From Chondrosia reniformis (lineage: Eukaryota; Porifera; Demospongiae; Chondrillida; Chondrillidae): 64,000 nt of DNA. Under the pieces are notes generated by a model, which searched no databases, was not told where the DNA came from, and saw nothing but the letters and a program-made list of their open reading frames with translations. The stretch spans positions 7,672,901-7,736,900 of the forward strand of contig OX359192.1 in the NCBI GenBank assembly GCA_947172415.1. Direction: 5' to 3'. A program made the translations under genes and the position numbers. This document shows, one piece after another, positions 22,488 to 34,345 of this stretch; the first letter of the stretch is position 1; every line of letters starts with the position of its first letter.

Positions 22488-24906
22488 TTAGTCGTGGTGC
22501 ACTGAAGGAGGACTGCCTTCCTGAGGCTCCTCGGGGTGCACTGAAGGAGGACTGCCTTCCTGAGGCTCCTCGTGGTGCACTGGAGGAGGACTACTATCAG
22601 TGACAGAGAAACTTCCCCACCTTTCTTCTGGAACTAGGACTGGTGTTCCTCTTGGAATATCATACAGATTCTCAAATTTGTATTGATCTGTACCAAAAGA
22701 GTTAAACAGTCTGTAAAACTGACATTAAATTCAGTGTGAAGTGGTAAATTGTTTAACTAATATATACACTGTATGTTGCTGCATTGTTGGAGTACTTACC
22801 CATGTAGACACTAAACCTTCCATAATGGTCTTCATCAACAGCTCGAGGAAATTTAACAACATCGTAGATGTCCTCAGGGGAAGTAGGTGGTGTGAAGGCA
22901 TCAGGAATATCTGGGAGTGGCCTTTGTCTTAAACATAAACTATCCAGACCAGCATCCAAGCTCCTTGATATCTTCCGGGTCCTTTGGCTAATGGGCGGGA
23001 CTGGAGCAGGGCTCTGCCAAATACAGAATGGTACTATTACATATCAGCTGGTCATTGTGTAATTGGGAATACTTTGTTACCATAGGAATGTAGAGGTCAT
23101 CGTCATCATCCTCATCATCACTGTTAAAACTCTGTATGCGATGTAAAGAATACATGAATACAACGTTATGATATAATTAAAATAAATTAGCTACTTACTT
23201 GCATAGACCTTGAATACTCAAGTGCTGCCAGCTAAAAAGTAGATCATATGATAGTCACATGCTCAGATACCATGGTAACCTGCTTACCTGACTTGGGATG
23301 TCTTGCATGCTCATGCTTTTGTCAACTTGGAAGCTATGTCTCTGTATAAACCATACATTGCTGCTGCATGAAACAGTCACTAAAGATGAAAGCTCATTGT
23401 ATATATAAGTGCATACCTTTGCTTTTGAGTGTTTCCTAAATTTGTTCATCATACGAGTACGCACTGAAACATGTAACACAAAGGTAACAATGACTGCATT
23501 GCACAAACAAGACTGGGTTTACTTTCTGAAACTTTGCGTCTCGCATCTTGAGCAGCAGACCTTCTTCTTGGATGGCTAGCATGAGGGCCATCTATAGAAC
23601 AGGTAAACCCAATGGAAAGAAGTGTCCAATGCATAATGATTAACAAATCCTACCACAAAGTTGCGGATATCTTTCAGCCTGATGTTTCTTTAATTTAGGT
23701 AAAATCTCTGGGTAGAATTCAGAGGCCAGAAAGAGTGGGGTAAGGTGGTCATAAGATGGCTCATCTAAATAGGCCATTAGTTCATTTGTATTCACAGAAA
23801 ACTCTTCATTTACAATTTTTTCAGTTAAAGCTTTAAAATTGTGTCTCAGCGAGAAATGAAGCAGAGTTTCATCAACTGTGCGTTTACCTACATTGTGAAA
23901 ATAAACTAAATTTATTAGAAATACAATTAATTAAACAATTCATAATTCAAACATACTAGCACATATATCCTTCACCAGCTCTGGAATATTTGCCTTTAAT
24001 GAATCATTTTGAGATTGTAGAGCCATTAAGTTTATTAATACAAATTCTGAAAATTTTCCCTCTCTTGCCACATTCTGGGGGCTGAGTGTAGTGAGGTAAG
24101 CCATTGTTGATGCCAATAGTGCTTTCTTGTGATGGACTGTCATGCCATGCTTTCCCTTTGAGATACTATTGTGGAATAGAGTAGCAAGGGGACTGAGGAC
24201 TGGGATGGTGAAAGGAATTCTGTGCTTCTCAAAACCATCATTGCTACTCAACTTGACTTCACCAGCCAACTCTTCCACAACTGACAATGCTAATTAAATG
24301 TAAATTCAAAAAATGTGACTTTGTTACAAAAGCAGTGAGTAACTTTTATGTCTTAAAAAGCCAATAAAATTACTAATTTTGTAGGGGAAATTATTAAAAC
24401 TTATGACATTGATAATTACACAGGTTATTCATTTTGCGAATAGGAAAACATAGTTAAGACCCCACACTGCTATGTGCTTACCTGGAATTACAACTGTTAT
24501 TACATCATCTCCGTGCTTTGCAGCTTTCAAAAATTGTCTAATTTTACCAGTTCCTTTCTCTTTCAGTTCCACAGTTACTCGTAAGTTCTTTATATTGTAA
24601 TCATCTTTCAACATAATAGCAAGACGAGAATCAGGTTTCTACGAGTGGAGGAATAATAAACTGTCAGAGCATCACCCAAACACTCAGGCTTCAATGACAT
24701 AAACACATTTAGTTTAGTTGCTGTATAGAACGGTTAGCTTCGTTGATCCCTTGGGTCGGTTCTGCGATCATCGTCTCCGTATAGGACGTCGTCAAGTACA
24801 GTTAGAGGGATTCAGGAGTGACAAGGCATACCGCGTGGATCATACCTACCTCTACCACAAGATGATCTGGAATCAAAATAACGTCTTGTGTATCATCTGT
24901 TGCCAT
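22488..24906 (-). CDS. Adaptor-like protein with ankyrin-like segment and tyrosine/proline-rich tail (possibly BCAP/Dof-like)
   Basis: About ten exons from ATG 24906 (MATDDTQDVILIPDHLVVE) to TAA at 22488. A beta-rich N-terminal part (about 24640-24480) is followed by a helical part (about 24290-23950). Exon 23889-23650 begins RTVDETLLHFSLRHNFKALT, which resembles the first ankyrin-like repeat after the DBB domain of BCAP, BANK1 and insect Dof. The rest is basic and Ser-rich, then acidic (SFNSDDEDDDDDLYIPM), and proline-rich with tyrosine motifs LYIPM (a YxxM PI3-kinase-type site), IYDVV and LYDIP. The tail contains 36-bp repeats. What is seen supports a phosphotyrosine-regulated scaffold. The BCAP/Dof link is inference from layout and one short match, so confidence in it is low. 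Confidence 0.6.
22491..22573 (-). repeat. 36-bp coding tandem repeat in the adaptor C-terminus
   Basis: Two full and one partial copies of a 36-bp unit encode a 12-residue motif, EEPQEGSPPSVH, next to the stop codon. Because the unit is a multiple of three, copy number can change without breaking the frame. Confidence 0.8.
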
Positions 24907-25124
24907 TCCTAAAGTATGAACTACTTCGTGGCAGACGTCTTCGTATAATCTTATATTACTGACGTACCCGTAAGTATACATAATCTATGGTATGAAGTCT
25001 AATCGTATTCATAGAACTGTAATTATATTCATGGATATGATAGGCATACTGTAATAGGAAAATCAAAAATTGGTATTTGAATATAGATGATGAGTACATG
25101 ATAGCATGATAATAATGATAGGGA

Positions 25125-28100
25125 TCAAGCAGTTGAGTCAAAGAATGTGTTCAGTTTGGCCTTCAAAGACTCGTTATCATACAATACATATTTTTCATAG
25201 TGCTCGGTAAAGTTGACAGTTGAAAAGCTACAAGAAATGGTGAAAGATGATAGTAAGAAGAGGTTAGAGTGAGAGTGAGAGGGTGGAGGTGAGAGTGAGA
25301 GGGTGGAGGTGAGAGTGAGAGGATGGAGGTGAGAGTGAGAGGGTGGAGGTGAGAGTGAGAGGATGGAGGTGAGAGTGAGAGGATGGAGGTGAGAGTGAGA
25401 GGATGGAGGTGAGAGTGAGAGGGTGGAGGTGAGAGTGAGAGGATGGAGATGAGTGCCAAAGTTAAGGATGGAGATAGGCACATAAAATCATCCTTACGCA
25501 TCGTAAAATTTCTGATATTCTGGCAAAATCTGGTCACAGTTCTTTTGTCTCATTCGTTGACAGAGCACCTCATCAGGTATTGCATAACACCTCTGTGTTC
25601 GCGTCAGCTGATCTAACTCTTCATTAAACCCCTGCAGTCAAAGTTATGCAATACAGCACACAGCATGTGTCACACATCTACTAGGATCCAACTACTACCC
25701 ATATCACACACACCTTGAATTTATCTTTAATAGCATGTCTCTGACTCTTTGTGAGCTAAGCAAAAAGAAACCTAGTTAACATGCCACAATGGATGGTAAC
25801 TAATTGGGAATTGCCAGAAACATTGATCCACAAGCAGAGGGTATTCAAATACCATTGTGTCCTGTGTTTAAGCTCATCTACTCATTATGGCGGTTTACTA
25901 TGCATTGCCACATGAGAGTAAACCGAGCTAGTAATTTACACACACACACAGTTGATTTGAGGTAACCAAGAGGGGACAAGATACCTGACCACCCCCCCCC
26001 CCTCCCCCAGACTGAGAGTGACCCTACCTTGTCCACCTGAGGCAGAAGAGACATTGAAGTATCCATAGATATGAAACCAAGCAGACGATTAAAACTACAC
26101 ATCAGAGAAAAGTAGTGAAGACATTTTAGGTTATAGTCACTTGATGATGACAAACCCTCTGTGGTAGCAACCAATTTGTTCTTCAATCTGTCGTATAAAT
26201 GTGTTCTCTACACCGGAATCATCCAACTCCAGAAGAGCCAACATTCTTTGATTCCTACGAGCCAGATTTAAAGTCAATGACACAAAGTAGAGGTCCTGCT
26301 AGACTACTGACACTACAATGGTTACCTTTGAAAGACAGAATGTATGAAATGATAGTTGTTCAGGAGAAAAAGGTCTTGTAAAGTTGGAGAGTCATAATTT
26401 TTACTTTTGCCTTGTAAGTTAGCCACCAAGTCATCAGTTGCTGCACCTGTAAACACACACACAAACACATACAGTATATATATACATGTTCCTTCCTTCA
26501 TCCATTTTACAGTCATATGTATGCAAACAAATACAAAAGTCCTTACGTAGAAACTTTCCCAGTGCCTTCCTCTGTTCAGCCTCTGACACACTTGGCAACC
26601 TTCCAGCTCCCACTACAAAATATAAGACATTGTTGTGTACAATACAAGGGCGTAGACACAGCTCAGCAGGTGGGGGCTTGAAAAAATACTCTGCTTAATC
26701 CCCCAAAGCCTCATAACCGTCTACACTCTTGCAATAGTGTATGGATAAGCATTCCTATACCTCACTGCCTGCACTCAAGCCCACACCACCCCTGCCAATA
26801 AAGGAACTCACACTGGGGGGTAGAAGCCAAGCACCATCCCACTGTTTCCTCGTAGTCCAAGAGTTGCTCTAAGAAGGACATCACCTAGGTAACCAGATGT
26901 ACAATTCCAAACTGTTCTGTATATCTAACAACGTTATCAAATTACACTAACATTGCTTGTAAACTCATGAACAGTTCCATCTTTCGGCATTAGCTGGTTC
27001 TGCCTCTCTTGGTCTGTCTGAAGGGGAAAGAGAGATGATTCGAGAGTAAAGTGCTGGATACTTCACTTACAACTTACCTTAACAAAATTACAAAAGTCTC
27101 TCAGAGCCTTTGAGTTCTAATAACAGAAACAGACAGCATAAAAAGGAATGTTTGTAGGCAAAGAATTCTGTATAAACAATTAGGAGATTAATCAAACCGT
27201 GAAATGTTAGTGTACTTCACATTAGAGGGAAAGTACAAAATACATACAAGTGGAATGTCGCTTGTGGTCAATACTAGTGGAACATATGAAGTCCCTTGTG
27301 ACTAGTGGGGCTGAGGTCCCTTGTGACTAGTGGGGCTGAGGTCCCTTGTGACTAGTGGGGCTGAGGTCCCTTGTGACTAGTGGGGCTGAGGTCCTTTGTA
27401 GCTGATTTGAATAATGTTTAAACTTAGCCAACCAAATTTCAAATGGCTCACTTACAAGACTCTCAAATGAGGCCAGAAGGACAGGGTATTTGTTGTACAG
27501 TCTTGAGGGCAGTTCTGCCATCAACTTTTCATATATGTGTTGGTGACTCTTCATCACTCCAACTGTCTTGCAAAGAGGCAGAATGACTCCATAGGACTGC
27601 TTGGCTATCTCACGCTTGGCTCTCTGCTGCAGCTCCTGCAGAGAGAGCAAGTGAATGATGTACCAGTCATGTTACCATGATCATGTGACTGTGAGAGACA
27701 CTCAGGTCTCACTTCTCCTCTTCTGATGTAGCGCTCAAAGGAGGTTGTGGTCAGACGATCAAACACATCACTGTGGTGCTCCCTGGGTATAATTGCCACC
27801 AGCAGACTGTGCTCACTCTACAGCGGAGACAGAAAGGTGGTATGTCAGGAGGGGGAGGGGCTGTGTGTCAGGAGGGGGAGGGGCTGTGTGTCAGGAGGGG
27901 GAGGGGCTGTGTATCAGGAGGGGGAGGGGCTGTACCACTTTAAACTGGACAGAGAGGGGTTGAGTGACTGAACTCACTTGTATGAGATGTGCCAAAACAC
28001 TTGTCATAGCAAGAAACAGGTTACAACCTTCCAACCTAAGGATGGAACACATGGCCATTATGATATGCAACATGCATTTCTAATAGTAGGGATTTACTCT

Positions 28101-30822
28101 TCATCTTGTCCTTCCCCTTTGAAAAGTGCAAACCCACTGGCCGACTTTGTAACTGTTTAAATGGTAGAGAATGTCACAGAATGTGCATAGCATAAATGTA
28201 TATACTTTCCACATGTACCTCCTTTGATTAACCTGTAGAAGGAGGAATGTATATCAAGTAAACTTTGGACCAAACCATGGAACCTGTTCATCAAGTACTT
28301 GTCTTTCTTGGTAACTTTGGGTTTGGCAGGAGATTCAATCTTCAGTACTATTTGAAAAGAATTAAAAGTACAAATGACACTCACACACCACACAATTCAA
28401 TCATAGGAATACTCAATAAAGTTGATATGTACTTCAATTAAGATACCCCTTATGGATCTAGCCTATTCGTGTACACATACGTAGATGTAGAGATGGTGCA
28501 ACAGTGTGACAATGTGGATAAAGACAAGGGCTAGATGTCGGTAACTCACACTGGGCCAGACTCCCTCTCCTCTGTGTCTGATGCTACGAGAATACCAACC
28601 AAATCAGAGGTGTGCACACCTGGAAATGTAGCAAACTTACTGCTGGACTGAAATCACCAAAAAATGGTGAATCCTTCAACCTACAGTGGAGATTCACTCC
28701 TTATTGACTAATCCTATGTGCAAGACAAGTTCTCTTTGTAGACTTACTGGTTCACTGACTTCCATACATGGTTAGATCTAATCTGGTCATAATCACTCAA
28801 GAAATCTAACAGATCAACCATACATCAGTAGTATGGACTGGTACAGCTGGTACAGCAGGACCAGTATTGAGTGAGGGATTGAACTCTGACCTTTCTTTGT
28901 GGAAGCAAAGATGAGGTATTCAGCAATGATGTGAAGCTCGTGCATCAAACGCTCTGCAGTAGTACACAACATTATACAGTACATGCACCGTCAGTTCAAA
29001 GGTTGCATCACACACTAGCATACCTTGTAGGTGCCCCAGTGGTGGAGGTTCTGTGATATATATACAGAAGATATGCTTATGTTAAATACTATATACTGGC
29101 CTTTCAGGAATATATTTTGACAAAACACTTGTGGTTTGATCTTATCTCTAATATGTACCTTCAGTTATAGGGTTATTCACAGTGTCCATTAACAGGGCAA
29201 GTGGAACTGGATCTGTGGAGTGTCTCTTCAACTGGTTAGTAAAGGTTCGGGCTAAAGCATCTACACCTCTAGTATAAAGTGTTTTCTAAACAAAAAACTT
29301 TTAGTCCACTTGGTAAATGTGTATAGATGTTGGAAGAACTTACAGCTGTACTAGACTCGACACTTGTGATGTTGAATTTGGCAAAGAAATCAATGGCCGA
29401 CTTTAACTTATCCATAATACCTAAATACTTCTCAACGTTACCAGGGTTACCACAAATATCAATCTTTTCACTATACAAACAAGACAGAGGTTGGGTGGAT
29501 GGATGAGTGAGTGGGTGGGTGGATGGATGAGTGAGTGAGTGGGTGGATGGATGGATGAGTGAGTGGGTGGGCGGGTGGATGGATGAGTGGGTGGGTGGAT
29601 GGATGAGTGGATGGGTGGATGGATGAGTGAGTGAGTGGGTGGATGGATGAGTGAGTGGGTGGATGGATGAGTGAGTGGGTAGGCGGGTGGATGGATGAGT
29701 GGGTGGGTGGATGGATGAGTGGGTGAGTGGGTGGATGGATGAGTGGGTGAGTGGGTGGATGGATGAGTGAGTGGGTGGATGGATGAGTGAGTGGGTGGGC
29801 GGGTGGATGGATGAGTGAGTGGGTGGGCGGGTGGATGGATGAGTGGGTGGGTGGATGGATGAGTGGATGGGTGGATGGATGAGTGAGTGAGTGGGTGGAT
29901 GGATGAGTGAGTGAGTGGGTGGATGGATGAGTGAGTGGGTGGATGGATGAGTGAGTGGGTGGGCGGGTGGATGGATGAGTGAGTGGGTGGGCGGGTGGAT
30001 GGATGAGTGGATGGGTGGATGGATGAGTGGATGGGTGGATGGATGAGTGAGTGAGTGGGTGGATGGATGAGTGAGTGGGTGGATGGATGAGTGAGTGGGT
30101 AGGCGGGTGGATGGATGAGTGGGTGGGTGGATGGATGAGTGGGTGAGTGGGTGGATGGATGAGTGGGTGAGTGGGTGGATGTACAGGTAGATGGGTGGAA
30201 AGTGAACTGATATTGGGTTCCATACCTCAGTAATATCTCTTCTTCTACTTCTTCTGGGAGACTATGAAATCGGATAACGTTATTGATGCTATTCAAAGTT
30301 CGCTCCACATCTAAGTATTCTTGTAAAGGCTACTTAACCATAACATTTATATAGTTACATTTGCACAGAATCAATATAAAGGATACTCTCCTGGCGTCTC
30401 TTCAATCTTGTCGTCTCATCGTGGATTGGACGAATTGTATCTTCCAACTTTCTCAATCTCTCGTTAAAGAAATCTAGAATATTACACTAAAGTAGAAGGA
30501 ACAGAAAAGTCGTTACCTTCCTGCTCAGCCGTAAACTTCAAACCCACAATTTTAACCGCCAGTTCATGACTCCTCTTCAAGTCTCCTCGCAATCTCTCAA
30601 GGTTCTGGTCGTCCTAAAAGTATCACACAATTTTAATTATTTACAAAATGAGTCACTGACTGGTACAAATAGTTACTGGTACAGACTCCAAAATATATAG
30701 TTACGAATATGTACATAATTAAGAGGTATACACAATGATGTACTTACTTGTTGAAGCTTTCTTTCTATCACCGATTTCTTCATAGAAATGTCCTCCATCT
30801 TGGTGCCTACGCCCACGTTCAT
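25125..30822 (-). CDS. EXOC7: EXOC7 (Exo70), exocyst subunit
   Basis: Exo70 binds phosphoinositides and tethers secretory vesicles at the plasma membrane as part of the eight-subunit exocyst. Matches to human EXOC7 run through the gene: ERKLQQ...[99 protein letters not shown], and the last exon [20 protein letters not shown] with TGA at 25125-25127. Many small exons are used (about 20). The start is either ATG 30822 ([13 protein letters not shown]) or the internal ATG 30798. Four introns carry minisatellites, which accounts for the large span. The ORF-like runs of Thr-His-Pro-Ser in one intron are repeat translation, not protein. Confidence 0.92.
25268..25450. repeat. 20-bp minisatellite in an EXOC7 intron
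   Basis: About nine copies of the unit gaggatggaggtgagagtga, with a few single-base variants, lie in the last intron of EXOC7, immediately before the terminal exon in transcript orientation. Confidence 0.95.
27291..27395. repeat. 25-bp minisatellite in an EXOC7 intron
   Basis: Four near-perfect copies of a 25-bp unit (begins gtcccttgtgactagtgggg) within an intron of EXOC7. The copies are almost identical, which suggests recent expansion. Confidence 0.95.
27845..27932. repeat. 23-bp G-rich minisatellite in an EXOC7 intron
   Basis: About four copies of a purine-rich unit (ggagggggaggggctgtgtg plus tca). The plus strand is G-rich with runs of four or five G, so it could form a G-quadruplex. 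This G-rich strand is the non-transcript strand of EXOC7. Confidence 0.9.
29490..30185. repeat. Large (about 700-bp) compound minisatellite in an EXOC7 intron
   Basis: A long array built from ggatggatgagtg and gagtgggtgg blocks in units of about 16-24 bp, with higher-order copies of about 400 bp (the order of blocks at 29575-29800 recurs at 30000-30180). It lies between the exon ending [11 protein letters not shown] and the exon beginning [11 protein letters not shown]. One strand is open in two frames, but this is a property of the repeat. Confidence 0.95.
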
Positions 30823-30859
30823 GTAGGGAATTCCCCCAAAGTCGGATCTTAGAGTAAAG
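30823..30859. promoter_or_regulatory. 37-bp divergent start interval, EXOC7 / WBP11
   Basis: Start codons of EXOC7 (30822, or 30798) and WBP11 (30860) are only 37 (or 61) bp apart. The two 5' UTRs must either be extremely short or overlap as antisense transcripts. Confidence 0.7.
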
Positions 30860-32667
30860 ATGGGGAGATCTACCAAGACTACGAAGAGTGGCAAATTTAT
30901 GAATCCAACTGATCAGTGGAGTAAGCACTCAGTGTTTGCGTTAGGGTTGTTATTTCAAAATTACCTTCCTCCTGTACCCAGGAAAATTAAGTAGAAGAAG
31001 AGAATTAAAAAAGGTTAAATTTTCATTTGATTCTACTGTTGATTATATGTTTCAAGTATTTTTATTTATTGTTTAGAATAAGAAGCAGCGAACGGCGGTA
31101 CGTGAAGCGGTATTGCGAGCAAAGGAACCATCCAGAATGCTTCGTGAAATAGAAGAGATTGAAAAGATTGGTGAGTCCCTTATATGGTAAATGAGAATCC
31201 ATCCGCCATATTGGTATATTGGTACACCTGCCTGCTGATACTTTAGGTGGTACATTAGCTATAGGTAAGCCAACGTCATTTTGTCATTACAGAAATCGAT
31301 TCAGGCAATGTTCCATTACCAAATGAAAAGAGTTTGAGAGAACGAAAACGAAAATATGAAGAGACTATTAAGAGAATGTTGCGATATTATGTAAGAGCAC
31401 TAAGTCCTCTTGAGAATGGTTCCTTTCCGCTGAAATGAAGGACACCTTTTCACTTTTGTCTCCCCTAAATAGGAAAAGGAAGACCATAAGAAGGCAGCTG
31501 AGTTGAAGAAGCAGATAGCAGACTCTGAAACAAGGAGACGACAAATGGCCAAAGTGTACAGTAAGTCAGACTGTATATCTTACTTGCTACACCTTACAAT
31601 GTACCACATTTCAATATCTTATAGGAGACTACCAAACTGCAAGGTCTCAGTTTGATGTATCAGATATCCCTCTGCCAAATGAAGGTATACATTCCATTTG
31701 ACAGAATATCATAAGGCATTCAATTTTATTTTTCTTGGAACATGCAGACACTGTCAGTGGAATACCTTTGCCTGCTTCAGAAAGGTAGCTCAGATTGACC
31801 TTGATTATGAAACTGTCAACCAACACAAGCAAAATTCTTCTTGTCTTCCATTTTAGCTCTGAAGCTGCTGTAAAGCCTACTGCACCAGGCATGCCACCTC
31901 CTCCCCCTAAGGGTCCTCCCCCTAAAGACTTGTATGCACCTTTCAAGTTGGCTGCCGGAGATGATGATGACAATGATGAAGACTTTGATGATTTTCCAAG
32001 CGATGACAGTGACAGTGAAGATGAACAGATGGATAACGAAGAAAATGGTGAAGGTGATGCTGTTGGTGAGCGGAAACGTACTGTTAGATTTCAAGATGAA
32101 AGCAAGGATTCCAGTGAGGTCAAATTGCCCGTGCCCCCAGTGCCGCCAGTGAGGGTTCCCCCAGGGCCTCCCCCAGGGATTCCACCAATGATTATGAGGC
32201 CTCCAGGTACATCAGGGCCTATTCCTGTCAGGCCAGGGTTTGGAGCTCCTCCTGGTCCCCCACCAGGCCTCCCACCACACCTGTCTGCCCAGCCTCCTGA
32301 GGGAAAACAAAGTGGACAGAGAGGTGGATCCTCAGCTATTATTTCAGCAGGCCCAACTGTGTCTGCACCTCCCGTCAAGAACCCCCCACCCACTGGAGGT
32401 AGTCAAACTGCAGATTCAGTAACTTTTTCTGCTGAGCCACAAATCAGAAACATGAAGGCTGAAGTCACCAAATTTCTTCCAACTACTCTGAGAGTCAGGA
32501 GAGATGTTCCTAAAAATGTCAAAGGCAAGTTGCCAACAGCAAGAAGTACATCAGTTAAAGGTCCACCTGCAGCAGCTAATGCTCCCAAAGCACCTTCCAC
32601 CAGAACTACCATGCGACAAGGTGATGCATATGATACCTTTATGAAGGAAATGTCATCTCTTTTATAG
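30860..32667 (+). CDS. WBP11: WBP11 (splicing factor, WW-domain-binding)
   Basis: A nuclear pre-mRNA splicing protein that binds WW domains through proline-rich runs. ATG 30860 gives MGRSTKTTKSGKFMNPTDQ, matching the conserved WBP11 N-terminus. The next small exons give RKLSRRRELKK and NKKQRTAVREAVLRAKEPSR, then a charged coiled-coil region (exons to about 31650) and SDIPLPNE. The large last exon (from about 31857) has PPPPPKGPP runs, an acidic stretch, RTVRFQDE, many PPGPPPG motifs, and the conserved end PQIRNMKAEVTKFLPTTLRV and YDTFMKEMSSLL before TAG at 32665-32667. It is about 430 residues, shorter than the human protein (641), mainly in the low-complexity middle. Confidence 0.95.
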
Positions 32668-33036
32668 AAGCATAACTCACTGAACTCTCTTTCCCTTAAC
32701 TGTTATTCCTGTTGTTTGTGAAATTATTTTAACCATAATCTCGTCCAGCTTTTACAATTTATTTACTACGTATGTACACAAAATATAAACACCTAATGAT
32801 GAGTATGTACGTGCATATGTTCAACAAATAGAATAATTTTTGAAAAAGTTTGGGGGAATTTATATATATATATACAATACAATACAATGAACAATGAAAT
32901 AGCTGATATAAAAATGATATATATCATATATATTTGTATAGGTGGCTACATGGGCATGCTGCTATACATTGTGTATATAATATATATAGGTTAATATAAT
33001 TTGATCACATATTATAATCCTCTTCCAAATGAGCTA
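32668..33036. other. AT-rich convergent 3' region
   Basis: Spacer between the convergent WBP11 and forkhead genes. It contains TA-rich microsatellite tracts (about 32859-32880 and 32910-32990) and must hold both 3' UTRs and polyadenylation sites. No gene is seen in it. Confidence 0.6.
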
Positions 33037-34345
33037 TTAATGGACAGGCTGGGAGTCACCATTAAAAGGATCCTTCCATTTTGATTGGTGAACATTAAGT
33101 GCATTCAAGTGAAAGAGTGTCTCTTCCTTAGACTCTGACCACGGGTGAGGACGGTCCAGGATGGATTTGGAGTCAGCTGTCAATCCTTGTTCATAGATAA
33201 TGTTCAGTGGTGATTCATTCTCTGGTCTTGGGGTGTTCAATAGGTCAAACTCTCTGAAAGGATTTGGCTCTACCAGGTTGGGATCAATGGCTGCTGACAG
33301 TAGAGGAGAGGTGAAATGGTTAGAGGCCAGTTCAGGGGTTGACATCGGATGGATGTCTGGTGTAAACAGAGGAGATCCAGTACTCATCTGGACTCGCGAG
33401 CTCCCTAGTAGACTGTTCCAGTCCAGTTCTGCTACACCCAGGGGATCTGTAGTCAGAGAGGAGTGGCTGGATGAGCGATTAGTCTTCTTCTTTGACACAT
33501 TCTTCTTTGTCTTCCCAATAGATGAAGTGCTGTGTCGCCTCTTTCCTCTGCTCCCTTTGTGCTTTGCCTTCCACAATCTGATGTCCCCAATCTGAGACAA
33601 TCTGGCAAGGTGGGAATGGATGACCGCATGGTACTCTGGGTTGATAACCCAGCAGTGGCCCAGTCTGGGGTCAACCATTTCAGTGGGTGGCTTTACAAAC
33701 AGAGGATTCAGGGACAGGTTTTGGCGAATAGAGGTCTACAGGAACAATATAAAATGTTATAACATAATACAGCAAAGACATGTACATGTTGCTAATGGCA
33801 ATAAAAACATTAAAATTAAAAACTTGATGAATTACCTGCCAACTTTCATCCTCCTGTGAATAGTATAGAAAGTTTGTTTTGATCCAATGGTAAATATCAC
33901 CCAAGTTGAGGGACTGGTCGGGATGGTTCAAGAGAGTGAGCAGAATAATGGTGGCATACGAGAAGGAAGGTCGCACCATCTCCCTACGATAGTCAATCGA
34001 GCTAAATTGGAACTCTACTAATTCTACTAGGCATCTCTTGAGGGAAGGACTCAGTCGTTTTCTTTGATCTCTATTGAGAGTGAATTCAAGTATGCTATAG
34101 TTATCTACTTCTTCGTCATCAGAGTCCAGCGTCTCCGGTGAAGGCCCAACTGGAAACACAGTCAGGTCCTTTGCTCTGAGGTCGGACAACCAGGTAAGGT
34201 TGGTAAGCCCCTCGTCCGCCGTCGTACAGAGGTCTCTGCTCTCCTGTGGATGGGAGTCCAGGACAGCGAAGCTGCAGGTGGAAGCTGGAATTTCCTGTTT
34301 CCCGATGCCTGCTGCCTGTAACAGGTGTTGAGTAATGCGACTCAT
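33037..34345 (-). CDS. Divergent forkhead (FOX) transcription factor
   Basis: Two exons joined inside the DNA-binding domain. The forkhead reads RPSFSYATIILLTLLNHPDQ, LGDIYHWIKTNFLYY, ESWQ, splice, TSIRQNLSLNPLFVKPP and GHCWVINPEYHAV. Fold positions (SYAT, IYxWI, W, NLSLN, F-K-P, G-x-W) are kept, so it is a real winged helix. The recognition helix has Gln where almost all FOX proteins have His (SIRHNLS). After the domain come a basic run (KHKGSRGKRRHSTSS) and a Ser/Pro-rich tail, with TAA at 33037. The first certain ATG is 34345 (MSRITQHLLQ). The frame stays open upstream without another ATG, so a 5' exon is possible. Subfamily is unclear; FOXJ/FOXN-like features are weak. Confidence 0.85.

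Noticed and set aside
25125-25537. Leu-Ser-Pro-Pro-Ser-His repeat frames
   Set aside because: Read-through of the 20-bp minisatellite in the last EXOC7 intron; only the terminal exon is coding.
29421-30308. Long open frames of Thr-His-Pro-Ser repeats
   Set aside because: They are translations of the intronic minisatellite. Real EXOC7 exons flank them with good splice sites, and the repeat is open in two frames at once.
31816-32612. Antisense Gly-rich frames across the WBP11 last exon
   Set aside because: Complement of the proline-rich coding sequence; the sense strand matches WBP11 at both ends of the exon.
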